From assembly GCF_003176895.1 (NCBI RefSeq), contig NZ_QGTD01000003.1, positions 1 through 64,000 on the forward strand: 64,000 nt of DNA, in the 5' to 3' direction. Source of the stretch: Gracilibacillus dipsosauri. GTDB taxonomy: Bacteria > Bacillota > Bacilli > Bacillales > Amphibacillaceae. Below the pieces are notes generated by a model. The model had not been told where the DNA came from. It saw nothing but the letters and a program-made list of their open reading frames with translations, and did not search any database. Within the stretch, counting starts at the first letter, position 1, and each line of letters opens with the position of its first letter. Shown here in pieces: positions 1-7,963 of the stretch. The translations under genes were made by a program, and so were the position numbers.

Positions 1-133
1 TGATCAAGCTCGCTTAAAGCTAGCATGTTCTTACTTTTTTGTACTGGTTGTTTTGTTCAGTTTTCAATGATCAATGTTCGCCGTCTTTTTGCGACAGCTT
101 TTATATAATATCATCATCACATAATATTGTCAA
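1..133 (-). promoter_or_regulatory. Promoter and leader of a probable rRNA operon running left out of the window
   Basis: On the minus strand a consensus -35 TTGACA (133-128), a 17-base spacer and a -10 TATTAT (110-105) form a near-ideal sigma-A promoter. The leader then reads ATTGAAAACTGAACAA and ends near GAGCTTGATCA at the window edge. These phrases are typical of Bacillaceae leaders just before 16S rRNA. The rRNA gene itself is not in the window, so the assignment rests on promoter strength, the leader phrase and the lack of any open frame. It could also be the spacer of another stable RNA operon. Confidence 0.65.
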
Positions 134-339
134 TACATTTTCTGAATGTTTTTTTATGTGATTTCCCAATAAAATGGGTGACGCCGTTTAAGCGACAGAT
201 ATAAATGTAACATGGTTCAAAATCCATGTCAACATTAAATTTAAAATTATACAAGAAAGAGGACACTTCCACATCATATGCAGCTTTAGGCAATATGTTC
301 ATTCTTTTCACCAATAATTTTAAATTGCTTGTACATCCA

Positions 340-369
340 AAAAAAAGAACAGAAGAAAGATATCTTCTG
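340..369 (-). terminator. Intrinsic terminator after the CotX-like gene
   Basis: Read on the minus strand, CAGAAGA and TCTTCTG form a 7-bp stem (350-369) around a 6-base loop, followed at 340-349 by a T-rich tract. It lies 107 bases past the coat gene stop and upstream of the leftward stable-RNA promoter, so it would insulate the two. The rest of 134-476 shows no credible gene. Confidence 0.65.
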
Positions 370-476
370 CCCTTCCTAACCCCCTCTATTCAATGCCCTA
401 CAATTAATGATTGGTTGATCCCCTTATTTTTCTACATAATAGAAATAGACATGATAGAAAATAGACTGCTCTCCTA

Positions 477-956
477 CTATAGAATGTCTAAACGAGCAAT
501 CAATGCAATTAATACTTGTAATAGAACTTGAGCATTAACCGCAATATCCGTGTCATTTGTAGAAACTTTTACACCTCGAGAATTCTCAATATAAGTGTGT
601 TGTTTATTTACTTGACTAGACTTAATTTTTTCAAATAAGTCCTGAGAAACTTTGTCAGCCTTATCCCCATCCAAGATAGAGATACTAAGAATCAAAGCAA
701 TCGCTGCTTGCAAACCAACCTGAACATTAATTGCAGCTTGCGTGTCGGTTGTTTTAACTTCTACATCACAAGAATCCTTTACCACAATGGTTTCAAAGGA
801 ATGTTGAACAGATTTAATTTCTTGGTTTCCATCTTGCGTATCAGAATCATCAAACGGGTGACAAGACTTAGGGTCTAGTGCATTCCATTTTTTTGCAGCT
901 GGTTTTCTACCTGTATTATAAACAGGTCTACTATTCAAATATTGTACATCTCTCAT
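477..956 (-). CDS. CotX-family spore coat protein
   Basis: A 159-aa protein resembling the CotX/CotV insoluble-fraction coat proteins of Bacillus, which are crosslinked into the spore coat or crust late in sporulation. The family domain occurs twice: residues about 55-95 (centred on DTQAAINVQVGLQAAIALIL) and about 120-159 (DTDIAVNAQVLLQVLIALIA). The N-terminal 50 residues are polar and hold a KxWNALDP stretch. It starts at an ATG behind AAGGAAGG. A CotW-like gene lies 93 bases upstream on the same strand, matching the cotVWX association in B. subtilis. I expect sigma-K/GerE-type mother-cell control but could not confirm a promoter. The exact paralogue (CotX or CotV) is unresolved. Confidence 0.8.
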   Translation of the reverse strand: MRDVQYLNSRPVYNTGRKPAAKKWNALDPKSCHPFDDSDTQDGNQEIKSVQHSFETIVVKDSCDVEVKTTDTQAAINVQVGLQAAIALILSISILDGDKADKVSQDLFEKIKSSQVNKQHTYIENSRGVKVSTNDTDIAVNAQVLLQVLIALIARLDIL

Positions 957-1049
957 ATGATCAATCCCTTCCTTGATATACTACTAACATATGACGCAGT
1001 TCAACAATTGGAGAAGGCGAATCTATTGATACATCTTCATCAAAAATGG

Positions 1050-1247
1050 TTACTCTTCATCTTTTTTTGCATTTTTTTGAAGTGTTTGAACATTGTGTTT
1101 TAATTCTTCTACAAGCTCTTTTAGCTGTACTTTCTCTTCTTCTGATAGGCTACTACCATCTAGTTGAACTTTATGACGTTTAAGCGTTGCGCCTACTAAC
1201 ATATCGATGATTTGAGAAGAAACATTTTTAAAATCATCGTTACTCAC
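1050..1247 (-). CDS. CotW-like small spore coat protein
   Basis: A 65-aa hydrophilic helical protein starting at GTG (1247-1245) behind a strong AGGAGGTGATAGT. The stretch HKVQLDGSSLSEEEKVQLKE, followed by a Lys/Glu-rich end, resembles the central part of B. subtilis CotW (KHGVTKD...SDEEKEMLLNLVKDL), recalled from memory. It is shorter than B. subtilis CotW (about 105 aa), lacking the basic C-terminal tail. Position directly upstream of the CotX-like gene supports a coat role. CotW probably helps CotX/CotV assemble in the outer coat. Confidence 0.6.
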   Translation of the reverse strand: MSNDDFKNVSSQIIDMLVGATLKRHKVQLDGSSLSEEEKVQLKELVEELKHNVQTLQKNAKKDEE

Positions 1248-1458
1248 ACTATCACCTCCTCTAATGAACCCGTGGTAGTTTTTCTAGGATTATAAGTGAG
1301 TATGATGCCTGCAGATAGCCTATTTCATTTGCTATTGCTTCCTACATTGCTTTCATTTCTTCCATAGTACAGTATGTACACCTTCGCTTTTTAGTAAGGG
1401 CGAGTAACAGAGATTTCAAAGCAATGGGTCATTATTTCTCTATGGTTCTTTTCCCAAA

Positions 1459-1550
1459 TTAGAAAAACTCGGATACATTAGCTTTTCTTATTATTTGGAC
1501 TTCATTTCGTCGCTTTACTTCCTGCAAAAATTTAATGCTTTCCTAACGTA
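1459..1550. repeat. Interspersed terminator-linked repeat, copy 1
   Basis: Shares AGCTTTTCTTAT, TTTGGACTTCA and GCTTTCCTAACGTA with copies at 9487-9593 and 31878-31997 (reverse). Its right end abuts the T-tract of the ygxA terminator. It also shares CGCTTTACTTCCTGCAAAAA with the shorter copy at 2594-2650. No open frame is present. Confidence 0.75.
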
Positions 1551-1551
1551 C

Positions 1552-1591
1552 AAAAAAGCTTGTAGAGAAAGCAGCTACTCCCTCTACAAGC
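1552..1591 (-). terminator. Intrinsic terminator of ygxA
   Basis: GCTTGTAGAG and CTCTACAAGC (1558-1591) form a perfect 10-bp stem. On the minus strand it is followed by six T residues (1557-1552). It starts two bases after the ygxA stop codon. The rest of 1248-1593 holds only repeat copy 1 and AT-rich sequence. Confidence 0.85.
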
Positions 1592-1593
1592 CT

Positions 1594-2463
1594 TTATTTC
1601 TTCACTTGATATTTACGATGATAAATTTGATTCCCTTTCGTTTTCTCTAATACAACGGAAATCTTATCTTTCCCTACTAAATATTCGATCAAGCTAACTA
1701 AGTTATAAGTATATGGCTCCACTTCCGGCAAGGTTTTTATTTCACCAAACCCCCAAGGCTCTTCTCTAGTCGATAACAATTCCATTAAATGCTCCGCACA
1801 GCTATCCAGCCTACTGTTTATTGAAAATTCAATGGCAATTAACATAAGGGCCACTCGTTTTTCGGTTTCTTCTGTGCTTCGAATTAATTCTTCATATAAC
1901 TTATACACTTCCGGATCTATTCTCTTCACCTGACTCCAGACCATTACCTCAGGATAGTAGCCCCTTTCGATAATTGCGATTCTGCCTAAATAGTGTAAAG
2001 ATCGTAACAATCGGCTATATGCATCTAAATTATCACCAGTACCATGCAAATTTTTGGCCTCACTATAGCTTCTTGTTAGTTTGGAAAATTCTATCGTGAG
2101 CCTTAACTTACGTTTGTCTTCAGGAAAAGCATTTAGACTCTCCTTTAAATTTTTTACATATAAGTTTCTATCATATATAACTCGTCCATCAATAATCCAC
2201 TCTATCGCTCGACGATAGGAGCTCGTATCGATCCATTCCTCCAAAAGCTTGCGATCGATAATATGTAAGGCTGCAGATTTCTGCTCATGTTCATAATGCT
2301 TTACTAACCAGTTCTCTGCTAAATCTTCTACAATCACTAACAGAATCGAATCAAAATTATCTGTTTCTGGGCTAACTTCCTCATTCCTTTCCATTATCAG
2401 AATGCCTAATGTGTTGTCATTGCTGGCTCTTTCCTGATAAATCGGTCGTAAAATGTCCTCCAA
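1594..2463 (-). CDS. ygxA: YgxA-like nucleotidyltransferase-fold protein
   Basis: A 289-aa protein whose opening MEDILRPIYQERAS and overall length match YgxA of Bacillus. YgxA has an N-terminal nucleotidyltransferase-like domain (about 1-120) and a C-terminal helical/winged-helix part. Residues 39-41 (DSI) and the following LLVIVEDL may correspond to the degenerate catalytic strand. I see no convincing GS-x-DxD motif, so enzymatic activity is doubtful. The molecular role of YgxA is not established to my knowledge. The gene stands alone with its own terminator. In related genomes it commonly lies near rRNA operons, which fits the stable-RNA promoter at the left edge. Confidence 0.75.
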   Translation of the reverse strand: MEDILRPIYQERASNDNTLGILIMERNEEVSPETDNFDSILLVIVEDLAENWLVKHYEHEQKSAALHIIDRKLLEEWIDTSSYRRAIEWIIDGRVIYDRNLYVKNLKESLNAFPEDKRKLRLTIEFSKLTRSYSEAKNLHGTGDNLDAYSRLLRSLHYLGRIAIIERGYYPEVMVWSQVKRIDPEVYKLYEELIRSTEETEKRVALMLIAIEFSINSRLDSCAEHLMELLSTREEPWGFGEIKTLPEVEPYTYNLVSLIEYLVGKDKISVVLEKTKGNQIYHRKYQVKK

Positions 2464-2593
2464 GCATACTCCTCCTTCAGTCTTTTGTACTATTTTATTT
2501 CGATATAAAGACAGCGAATCCCTTTTCCATTTTCAAAATATTTTAAAAATTGCTTTTTATTTACCCTTCTTCTTCTTACCTCAATCATCCTTT

Positions 2594-2650
2594 TCCAATT
2601 AGACAAACTCGGTATTTGCTACATCGCTTTACTTCCTGCAAAAACGTATA
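2594..2650. repeat. Interspersed terminator-linked repeat, copy 2 (internally deleted)
   Basis: It keeps the outer parts of copy 1: CAATTAGACAAACTCGG on the left and CGCTTTACTTCCTGCAAAAA then ACGTATA on the right. The central block with AGCTTTTCTTAT and TTGGACTTCA is missing. It ends at the T-tract of the terminator of the PHP gene, the same placement as copy 1. Confidence 0.6.
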
Positions 2651-2676
2651 AAAAAAGACTTACAACGAGGTAAGCC
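2650..2676 (-). terminator. Terminator of the PHP/ECF operon
   Basis: On the minus strand GGCTTAC pairs with GTAAGTC (one G-U pair) around a 6-base loop, followed by seven T residues (2656-2650). It starts next to the stop codon of the PHP-domain gene. Confidence 0.7.
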
Positions 2677-2677
2677 T

Positions 2678-3448
2678 TTAAACCGTTAAGGATTCTTTGA
2701 TTGTTTTCTTCATATATTTTTTCACAAGTGTAGCTGCCTTTACCTTTAAAGGTAATTGCTCAGAAATCGAATAGTGAAAATTCCCTTCCTGAATCGCTTC
2801 TTTTAAATCTGCTGCGGAATGACACTCTTTATCAAAAACATTTGCGATACAGCCATACTGTAAAAACTGATGAGTATCACTTCCACCTACTATAGGTAGA
2901 TGAATTTGATCTGCAAGTGCCTTTAGCTCAGTGCTACATGCTTCAACTCCTTTTGCAAACAAGTCCTTCCCATTCAAATCAAGGGCATCTAAGCGCGTTA
3001 ACTCCTCATATCCCACATTTCTAGCAAGTGGTGTACTGTCACGAAAAGGATGTGCACCAATCTTAAGAACTTTTTTAGAATCCGCTAGATCCATTAAGGC
3101 TTGAAAGGAAATAAACTTATCCTCTGCTAAATGATTGTTTAACTCCCTTCTTATATAATGAATTTCTTCTCGATCGCCGATCAGCAAAATATGTCCATTT
3201 TCTTTGACGTCGACCTCGATTCCAGGAAAAAGCTTCAACCCTTCTATATCATAATAACCATGCTGATAAGAAAAATGATGATTTAAATAATCATAAATTT
3301 CATAGAAGCGACTTGTATTAAAATGCTCTGTCATGGCAAGTGCCGTCAAGCCATTACTCTTTGCCTCACACATCATTTCTTGGAAATATTCTGGCATGAA
3401 GCTCGATTTTTTGGATATTTTAACATGACTGTGAAAATCAATGATCAT
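2678..3448 (-). CDS. PHP-domain metal-dependent hydrolase
   Basis: A 256-aa PHP-superfamily protein. It opens with IDFHSHVKIS (HxH metal motif, residues 4-6). It also has AMTEHFN (about 41), a central GIEVDVKENGHILLIG, GAHPF (about 152) and VGGSDTHQF near residue 190, the expected order of metal ligands. Family members hydrolyse phosphoesters such as histidinol phosphate or nucleotide phosphates; the substrate here is unknown. The start is an ATG behind AGGAGTTGTCTAG. It is the last gene of the ECF transporter operon, 24 bases after ecfT, which suggests it acts on the imported compound or a phosphorylated derivative of it. Confidence 0.75.
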   Translation of the reverse strand: MIIDFHSHVKISKKSSFMPEYFQEMMCEAKSNGLTALAMTEHFNTSRFYEIYDYLNHHFSYQHGYYDIEGLKLFPGIEVDVKENGHILLIGDREEIHYIRRELNNHLAEDKFISFQALMDLADSKKVLKIGAHPFRDSTPLARNVGYEELTRLDALDLNGKDLFAKGVEACSTELKALADQIHLPIVGGSDTHQFLQYGCIANVFDKECHSAADLKEAIQEGNFHYSISEQLPLKVKAATLVKKYMKKTIKESLTV

Positions 3449-3472
3449 CTAGACAACTCCTGTATGAGATTT

Positions 3473-4282
3473 TTACAAAAATATAAATAAACAAACGACG
3501 TATAGAAATGAACCGATTAAAAAAAGATAGTCCTTCCGAGTCATTTGTAATTCTTCTAGCTTTAATCGTTTTACCTCGGGGTGATTAAAGCCATACATAC
3601 TTCCTTTCGTTTCTAAGGCTTCTACCGTCGTTCTCGCCCTTTTCGCTGTGGATAGGAGCAATGGATAAAAAGAAAGAACAGCGAGCTTAACAAAATAGGC
3701 GATGGACCGAATAAAGAGAAAGCCTTTTTTATCTGGTGCTCTCCCGCGTAATCGGAAGGATTGAAATACGTGGTGGTATTCCTCCAATAACGATGGAAGC
3801 ATTCGATAGCCATAAGCAATACTAAATGATACCTGGCCAGGCACACCAATCTTTAATAAACCATTGCTCAGCTTATCGGGATTCATGGAACAAAATACGG
3901 TCACACTTGCTAATGTAATGACAGAAAGTTTTGTCGTTAAAATCAAGAGTGGTAGCATCGTGGTTAAGTTCCCGCCAAAAAATAAAGCAATAATTAACAA
4001 ATAACCACCTTGCCCAAGTAGCCCGAGACATAATATCACGATAATCAATGGACTAACTTTTGCTATATATGTTGTAATGACCATAAAGACAAGCATGCCT
4101 ATCAAAATATATTCCTGATGAATAAACCATGGAGCAATGCCAAAATAACTATACCATAGGAATAACGTACGGGGATCCAATCTCGCAAAAAAAGTGTCGC
4201 CATTCCCATAAGCAATGTTTAATAATTCAATTTTGGCTTGCTCTACCGACAGCTTTTCTGTAAATTTACGCGTATAGTCCAT
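3473..4282 (-). CDS. ECF transporter transmembrane (T) protein
   Basis: A 269-aa membrane protein of the EcfT/CbiQ family, the scaffold joining the ATPases to the substrate-binding S component. It has about five or six hydrophobic segments (residues about 45-130 and a last one at 250-268). The coupling-helix motif SFRLRGRAP sits near 177, and a second ARTTVEALETKG region near 217 is the usual Ala-Arg-Gly-like signature. The ATG overlaps the end of the ATPase gene by 17 bases, so the two are translationally coupled. Confidence 0.85.
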   Translation of the reverse strand: MDYTRKFTEKLSVEQAKIELLNIAYGNGDTFFARLDPRTLFLWYSYFGIAPWFIHQEYILIGMLVFMVITTYIAKVSPLIIVILCLGLLGQGGYLLIIALFFGGNLTTMLPLLILTTKLSVITLASVTVFCSMNPDKLSNGLLKIGVPGQVSFSIAYGYRMLPSLLEEYHHVFQSFRLRGRAPDKKGFLFIRSIAYFVKLAVLSFYPLLLSTAKRARTTVEALETKGSMYGFNHPEVKRLKLEELQMTRKDYLFLIGSFLYVVCLFIFL

Positions 4283-5954
4283 CTTTTACATCCTTCTTTT
4301 GATAATGTTGTACAAAATCATCTACTGTATAGACTGGCTGTTCCCATCCTAATCCACGGGAGAGCTCATAAATTTGTGGGGCAGATAATCCCGCCTTTTC
4401 TAACAATCTATAATTCTCAAAAACAGATTCCCGATCACCATCATGAATGATCCGTCCTTCATGCATGACGACGATTCGATTAGCAAACTCACAAGCAAGC
4501 TGCATATCGTGTGTGGCAATGACAACGGCCTTTAATTGATGCTTTAATTGATCAAGAAACCTCGAAATATGCTTTCTTGTTGCAATATCAAGATTGGCAG
4601 TCGGCTCATCCAATAGCATGATTTCTGGATTCATCCCAACACCAATGGCGAGTGAGGCTCTTCGCTGTTGTCCACCACTTAACAACCTGCTATCTCTCTG
4701 TCGTAGTTCAACTAATTCGAATTGCTCCATTAATTCCTGTACTCTTGCTTCATAGTGAGGTATTTTTCTTGCCTTCATATAAAATCCGATATCCTTCTGT
4801 ACAGAATCATCAATAAACATTTGCTCAGGGTTTTGATGGATATAAGTAACGAGCTCTGCCAAGAACTCTGGTGATGTACGCTTAGTATCATTCCCAGCAA
4901 CTAGCACCTCTCCAGATTCTTGTTTGACAAGCCCTGTCATTAAACGCATCAGGGAGGATTTTCCTGCCCCATTATTTCCGACTAAAGCGACATAATCTCC
5001 TTCGTTTATCGTAAAATCAATCTCATGTAACACACGCTTTTTCTCCCGCTTAATCGTTTTATAAGAAAAACACACCTCATTAAAAGTGACTAATGGCTGA
5101 GGATCCCACGGTTTTGTGGGGAGAGAGCTCTCCTCCTTGTTCACTTTTTCAAACAATGGATAGGCCTCCTCTAGTGTAATTGGTAGCGGCTGACGAACAT
5201 CCAGTGTATGTGCCGCTTGTGTTACTTGTGGAGGATAAATATGATGCTGTAGTAATAAATCCACCTCATTTAATGCGTTCTTTACTGGTTTCTTAAAATG
5301 AATCGAGCCTTGATTCATTAACACCACTTCCTTCGCATAGGTGGCTACAAATTCGGTATGGTGTTCAATCACAATAATCGTTTTGCCTAATTCTTCATTT
5401 AAATACTTTAAAATTTCATAGATCTCTTTTGCATGCTGGGGATCGAGCTGGGCAATGGGCTCATCGATAATAATTATTTCTGGGTTTAGTGATAAAACAC
5501 TAGCTAATGCTAACAAATGCTTTTGCCCACCACTTAACTGCCAAATAAAGTCATTCTCATTTTCTAATAAACCTACTAATTCGAGCGCCTTGTATGCTCG
5601 TTCTTTATAATCGGCAAACCCATAATGCAATGGCGCAAAGCAGGTATCCTCTATCACCCTTGGGCTGACGATTTGATTTTCAAAATCTTGATAAACATAG
5701 CCAACATGCTGAGATAGGGCTGCTACCTTGTGCTCTGACGTTTTTAATCCATGGACAACTACCTCACCAGAATAATCTCCAACATAATAATGTGGAATCA
5801 ACCCATTGATCAATTTACATAGGGTAGACTTTCCACTCCCATTTCCACCTAGAATGGCAACAAACTCCCCCTTATCAATCTGTAAAGACACATTACGAAG
5901 TACAGGCTTGTCCGCACCTGGATACTGAAAGGTTACATCATTTATTTCGATCAT
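4266..5954 (-). CDS. Fused duplicated ECF transporter ATPase (A-A')
   Basis: A 562-aa protein with two complete ABC ATPase domains. The first, about 1-235, has Walker A GGNGSGKST, signature LSGGQ and Walker B IIIIDEP. The second, about 290-530, has GNNGAGKSS, LSGGQQRR and IMLLDEP, followed by ATHD. It energises uptake with the T and S proteins encoded next to it. Fused A-A' subunits resemble YkoD of the hydroxymethylpyrimidine system. No thiamine riboswitch precedes the operon, so that substrate is not supported. The start overlaps the last base of the S gene (5954). Confidence 0.88.
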   Translation of the reverse strand: MIEINDVTFQYPGADKPVLRNVSLQIDKGEFVAILGGNGSGKSTLCKLINGLIPHYYVGDYSGEVVVHGLKTSEHKVAALSQHVGYVYQDFENQIVSPRVIEDTCFAPLHYGFADYKERAYKALELVGLLENENDFIWQLSGGQKHLLALASVLSLNPEIIIIDEPIAQLDPQHAKEIYEILKYLNEELGKTIIVIEHHTEFVATYAKEVVLMNQGSIHFKKPVKNALNEVDLLLQHHIYPPQVTQAAHTLDVRQPLPITLEEAYPLFEKVNKEESSLPTKPWDPQPLVTFNEVCFSYKTIKREKKRVLHEIDFTINEGDYVALVGNNGAGKSSLMRLMTGLVKQESGEVLVAGNDTKRTSPEFLAELVTYIHQNPEQMFIDDSVQKDIGFYMKARKIPHYEARVQELMEQFELVELRQRDSRLLSGGQQRRASLAIGVGMNPEIMLLDEPTANLDIATRKHISRFLDQLKHQLKAVVIATHDMQLACEFANRIVVMHEGRIIHDGDRESVFENYRLLEKAGLSAPQIYELSRGLGWEQPVYTVDDFVQHYQKKDVKDGLYA

Positions 5955-6826
5955 TAAGATACCTTCTTTTCTTTATCATTCCAATTTGTTTTCTTACGTA
6001 GCATTACGACGATAGTGATGATTGCAACCATTGCCGCTACTGCCATACTCACCCATATATACCATTCACCAAACATTTCTAAAAAGTCTGCTTCCCATTC
6101 CATATTGAAGTCAGATTCAGATAAATATTCGAAGAAGAAGGCAGATATCGCTAAGAAAACGGCAAGGACGACAAGTCGTAGACCGATAATTTCCTTTAAG
6201 GAATACTTGTCATTCCGATCACGAGGCTTCATTCCTAGTAATGGTTCTATTTTCCCATACAATCTTGGTACTAAATAAACGGTAGGGATAAGGGCAAATA
6301 AAATACCCGAGAATAATAGGTCATTGAAGAAAGCAAAGCCCTCTACGATAACCACACTCTCTGCTAAGCCTGGCACTGCCTCTAATTCCTCGACACCAAT
6401 CCAGACCTTTAATATATCTACTGTTACACTTATGGCCTGATGAATGGCAACACCTAGCATTGCTGCGATACCAACCTGAACCTTGTTCTTAGGATCACGG
6501 ACAAAGGTACCTGCGATATACATCGCCAACGAGAAAGCAATAAACTTCTCCAGTTCACCAAATCCTCCGAATTGACCGAGCATAATTTCCCCAAAAATCA
6601 CTTCCCCTAACGATGCACCAATCGCCGCATATAAAGGATGGAACAAAATACATAATGTTAATGGAATAAAAGCGAAATATTCAATCGAAAACTCGATCGG
6701 TCCTAAATAGGCACTTGGTACTAGCTCTGTAATCATATTGGATAGCCCGTACAAGGACATCGACAAAATAAACACCATCATTTTTTGGGATTGCGTTAAA
6801 GTGTAACGCTCTTCTATAGTACTCAT
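5954..6826 (-). CDS. ECF transporter substrate-binding (S) component, substrate unknown
   Basis: A 290-aa polytopic membrane protein, longer than the 170-220 aa usual for S components. The first six hydrophobic segments (about 15-190) include conserved-looking acidic and glycine-rich parts (GASLGEVIFGE near 72). A C-terminal extension (about 205-290) adds two segments separated by an acidic stretch (ESDFNMEWEADFLEMFGEW). The start is an ATG behind AGGAGGTTAGAAAA. It is first in an operon with A-A', T and a PHP hydrolase, divergent from an RpiR-type regulator. That regulator family usually senses phosphosugars, so a sugar-like or phosphorylated ligand is possible, but nothing fixes it. Confidence 0.7.
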   Translation of the reverse strand: MSTIEERYTLTQSQKMMVFILSMSLYGLSNMITELVPSAYLGPIEFSIEYFAFIPLTLCILFHPLYAAIGASLGEVIFGEIMLGQFGGFGELEKFIAFSLAMYIAGTFVRDPKNKVQVGIAAMLGVAIHQAISVTVDILKVWIGVEELEAVPGLAESVVIVEGFAFFNDLLFSGILFALIPTVYLVPRLYGKIEPLLGMKPRDRNDKYSLKEIIGLRLVVLAVFLAISAFFFEYLSESDFNMEWEADFLEMFGEWYIWVSMAVAAMVAIITIVVMLRKKTNWNDKEKKVS

Positions 6827-6932
6827 TTTTCTAACCTCCTCTTAATGGATACCTTCATTGTAAAGAAACATTGTTAATCTAATCTTTCGCCAAGGTTAAT
6901 TACATGTAAATTTGTTAACTTTTTTTATCATT

Positions 6933-6952
6933 ATGTAAATTTTCTTTCACAT
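6933..6952. promoter_or_regulatory. Imperfect palindrome, candidate RpiR-type operator
   Basis: ATGTAAATTTTCTTTCACAT is an imperfect inverted repeat between the divergent ECF operon and rpiR-type gene. Its left arm (ATGTAAATTT) recurs at 6904-6913. The position suits a regulator of both genes, but binding is only inferred. Confidence 0.35.
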
Positions 6953-7015
6953 AAGCAGAAAGTCATTCTTTATTTGATACGATGAGAAAAAAGGATAGAG
7001 AGTGGGGAGCATTTA

Positions 7016-7846
7016 ATGATAGATTTTGATTGGAATGAGCACACATTCACCGAAAGCCAAGTAAAAATAGCGAATTATATTCAAAAGCATATCCAGCATG
7101 TTCTAATTTCAACAGAGCAAGAAATTGCAAGGGAGGTAGGTGTCAGTATTGCCACCGTTTCAAGATTCTGGCGTGTGATCGGCTTCCAAAATCTAAAAAG
7201 CTTTAAAACAGCGATAAGACATGAATTAGAGGTCTCGCCAGCAGGAAAAATCAAAAAGGTAAAAATAACCGACAGTGCATCGAATCTATATTTAACGATG
7301 GAAAAAAGTATCGGGCTATTGCAGGAAACCATCGACCACCTAGAATCCGATCAATTTAAGCAAGCTATTTCTCTACTAAGACGTGCGAGAAGAATTAGAG
7401 TGCTCGCTCTAGGTCCTTCCAAGGGATTAGGAGAATTACTAGTCTATCGAATGACGAGGTTCGGCATGGACATTCAACTCATTCGAAATCAAGGCAATGA
7501 GCTTTTTGAAGATATGATCCATTTAAAAAGAGAGGATCTCCTTATTATTTTTGCCTTTACGAGACTCTTACCAGAGGCAAAGGTCTTACTATCCTACCAA
7601 AGAGAAATTCATTATCACAGTCTATTAATCACAGATCAGCTGATCGCGGATTTCACCTCTCTTGCCACCATGACATTGTTTGCAAGCAGAGGCGATGCTA
7701 ATGAATTTCATTCCATGATTGCCCCGACACTACTAGTCGAAAACCTTGTCCTTGCACTCGGAATGGAAAATAAACAGGATAATATCAAAAAGCTAGAGCA
7801 TTTGTCTGATTTGAGGAAAAAGTATGAGAAGGAATTACCACGATAG
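7016..7846 (+). CDS. MurR/RpiR-family transcriptional regulator
   Basis: A 276-aa protein with an N-terminal RpiR helix-turn-helix (about 1-77, containing EQEIAREVGVSIATVSRFWR) and a C-terminal SIS sugar-isomerase-fold sensing domain (about 110-250, with LGPSKGLGELLVYRMTRFG). SIS domains in this family bind phosphosugars. The start is the ATG at 7016, with a GGGGAG site upstream. It is divergent from the ECF transporter operon across about 190 bases, so it probably controls that operon. Confidence 0.85.
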   Translation: MIDFDWNEHTFTESQVKIANYIQKHIQHVLISTEQEIAREVGVSIATVSRFWRVIGFQNLKSFKTAIRHELEVSPAGKIKKVKITDSASNLYLTMEKSIGLLQETIDHLESDQFKQAISLLRRARRIRVLALGPSKGLGELLVYRMTRFGMDIQLIRNQGNELFEDMIHLKREDLLIIFAFTRLLPEAKVLLSYQREIHYHSLLITDQLIADFTSLATMTLFASRGDANEFHSMIAPTLLVENLVLALGMENKQDNIKKLEHLSDLRKKYEKELPR

Positions 7847-7963
7847 ACCATATTTTTAAAAAATAAGACAATTTTCATAAAAATATATTGATACTTTTAA
7901 CCTATGAACTTATACTATAGATAGACAATTAGTAACATAATAGCAAAGGAAGGAATCACAATC

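Noticed and set aside
226-531. Plus-strand open frame of 101 aa at the left edge
   Set aside because: It overlaps the end of the CotX-like gene, lacks a ribosome site and shows no protein-like composition; the strand signals there (terminator, promoter) are all on the minus strand.
3473-6826. Thiamine/HMP specificity of the ECF system from its fused ATPase
   Set aside because: No TPP riboswitch or thiamine gene is present, and the S component is longer than YkoE.
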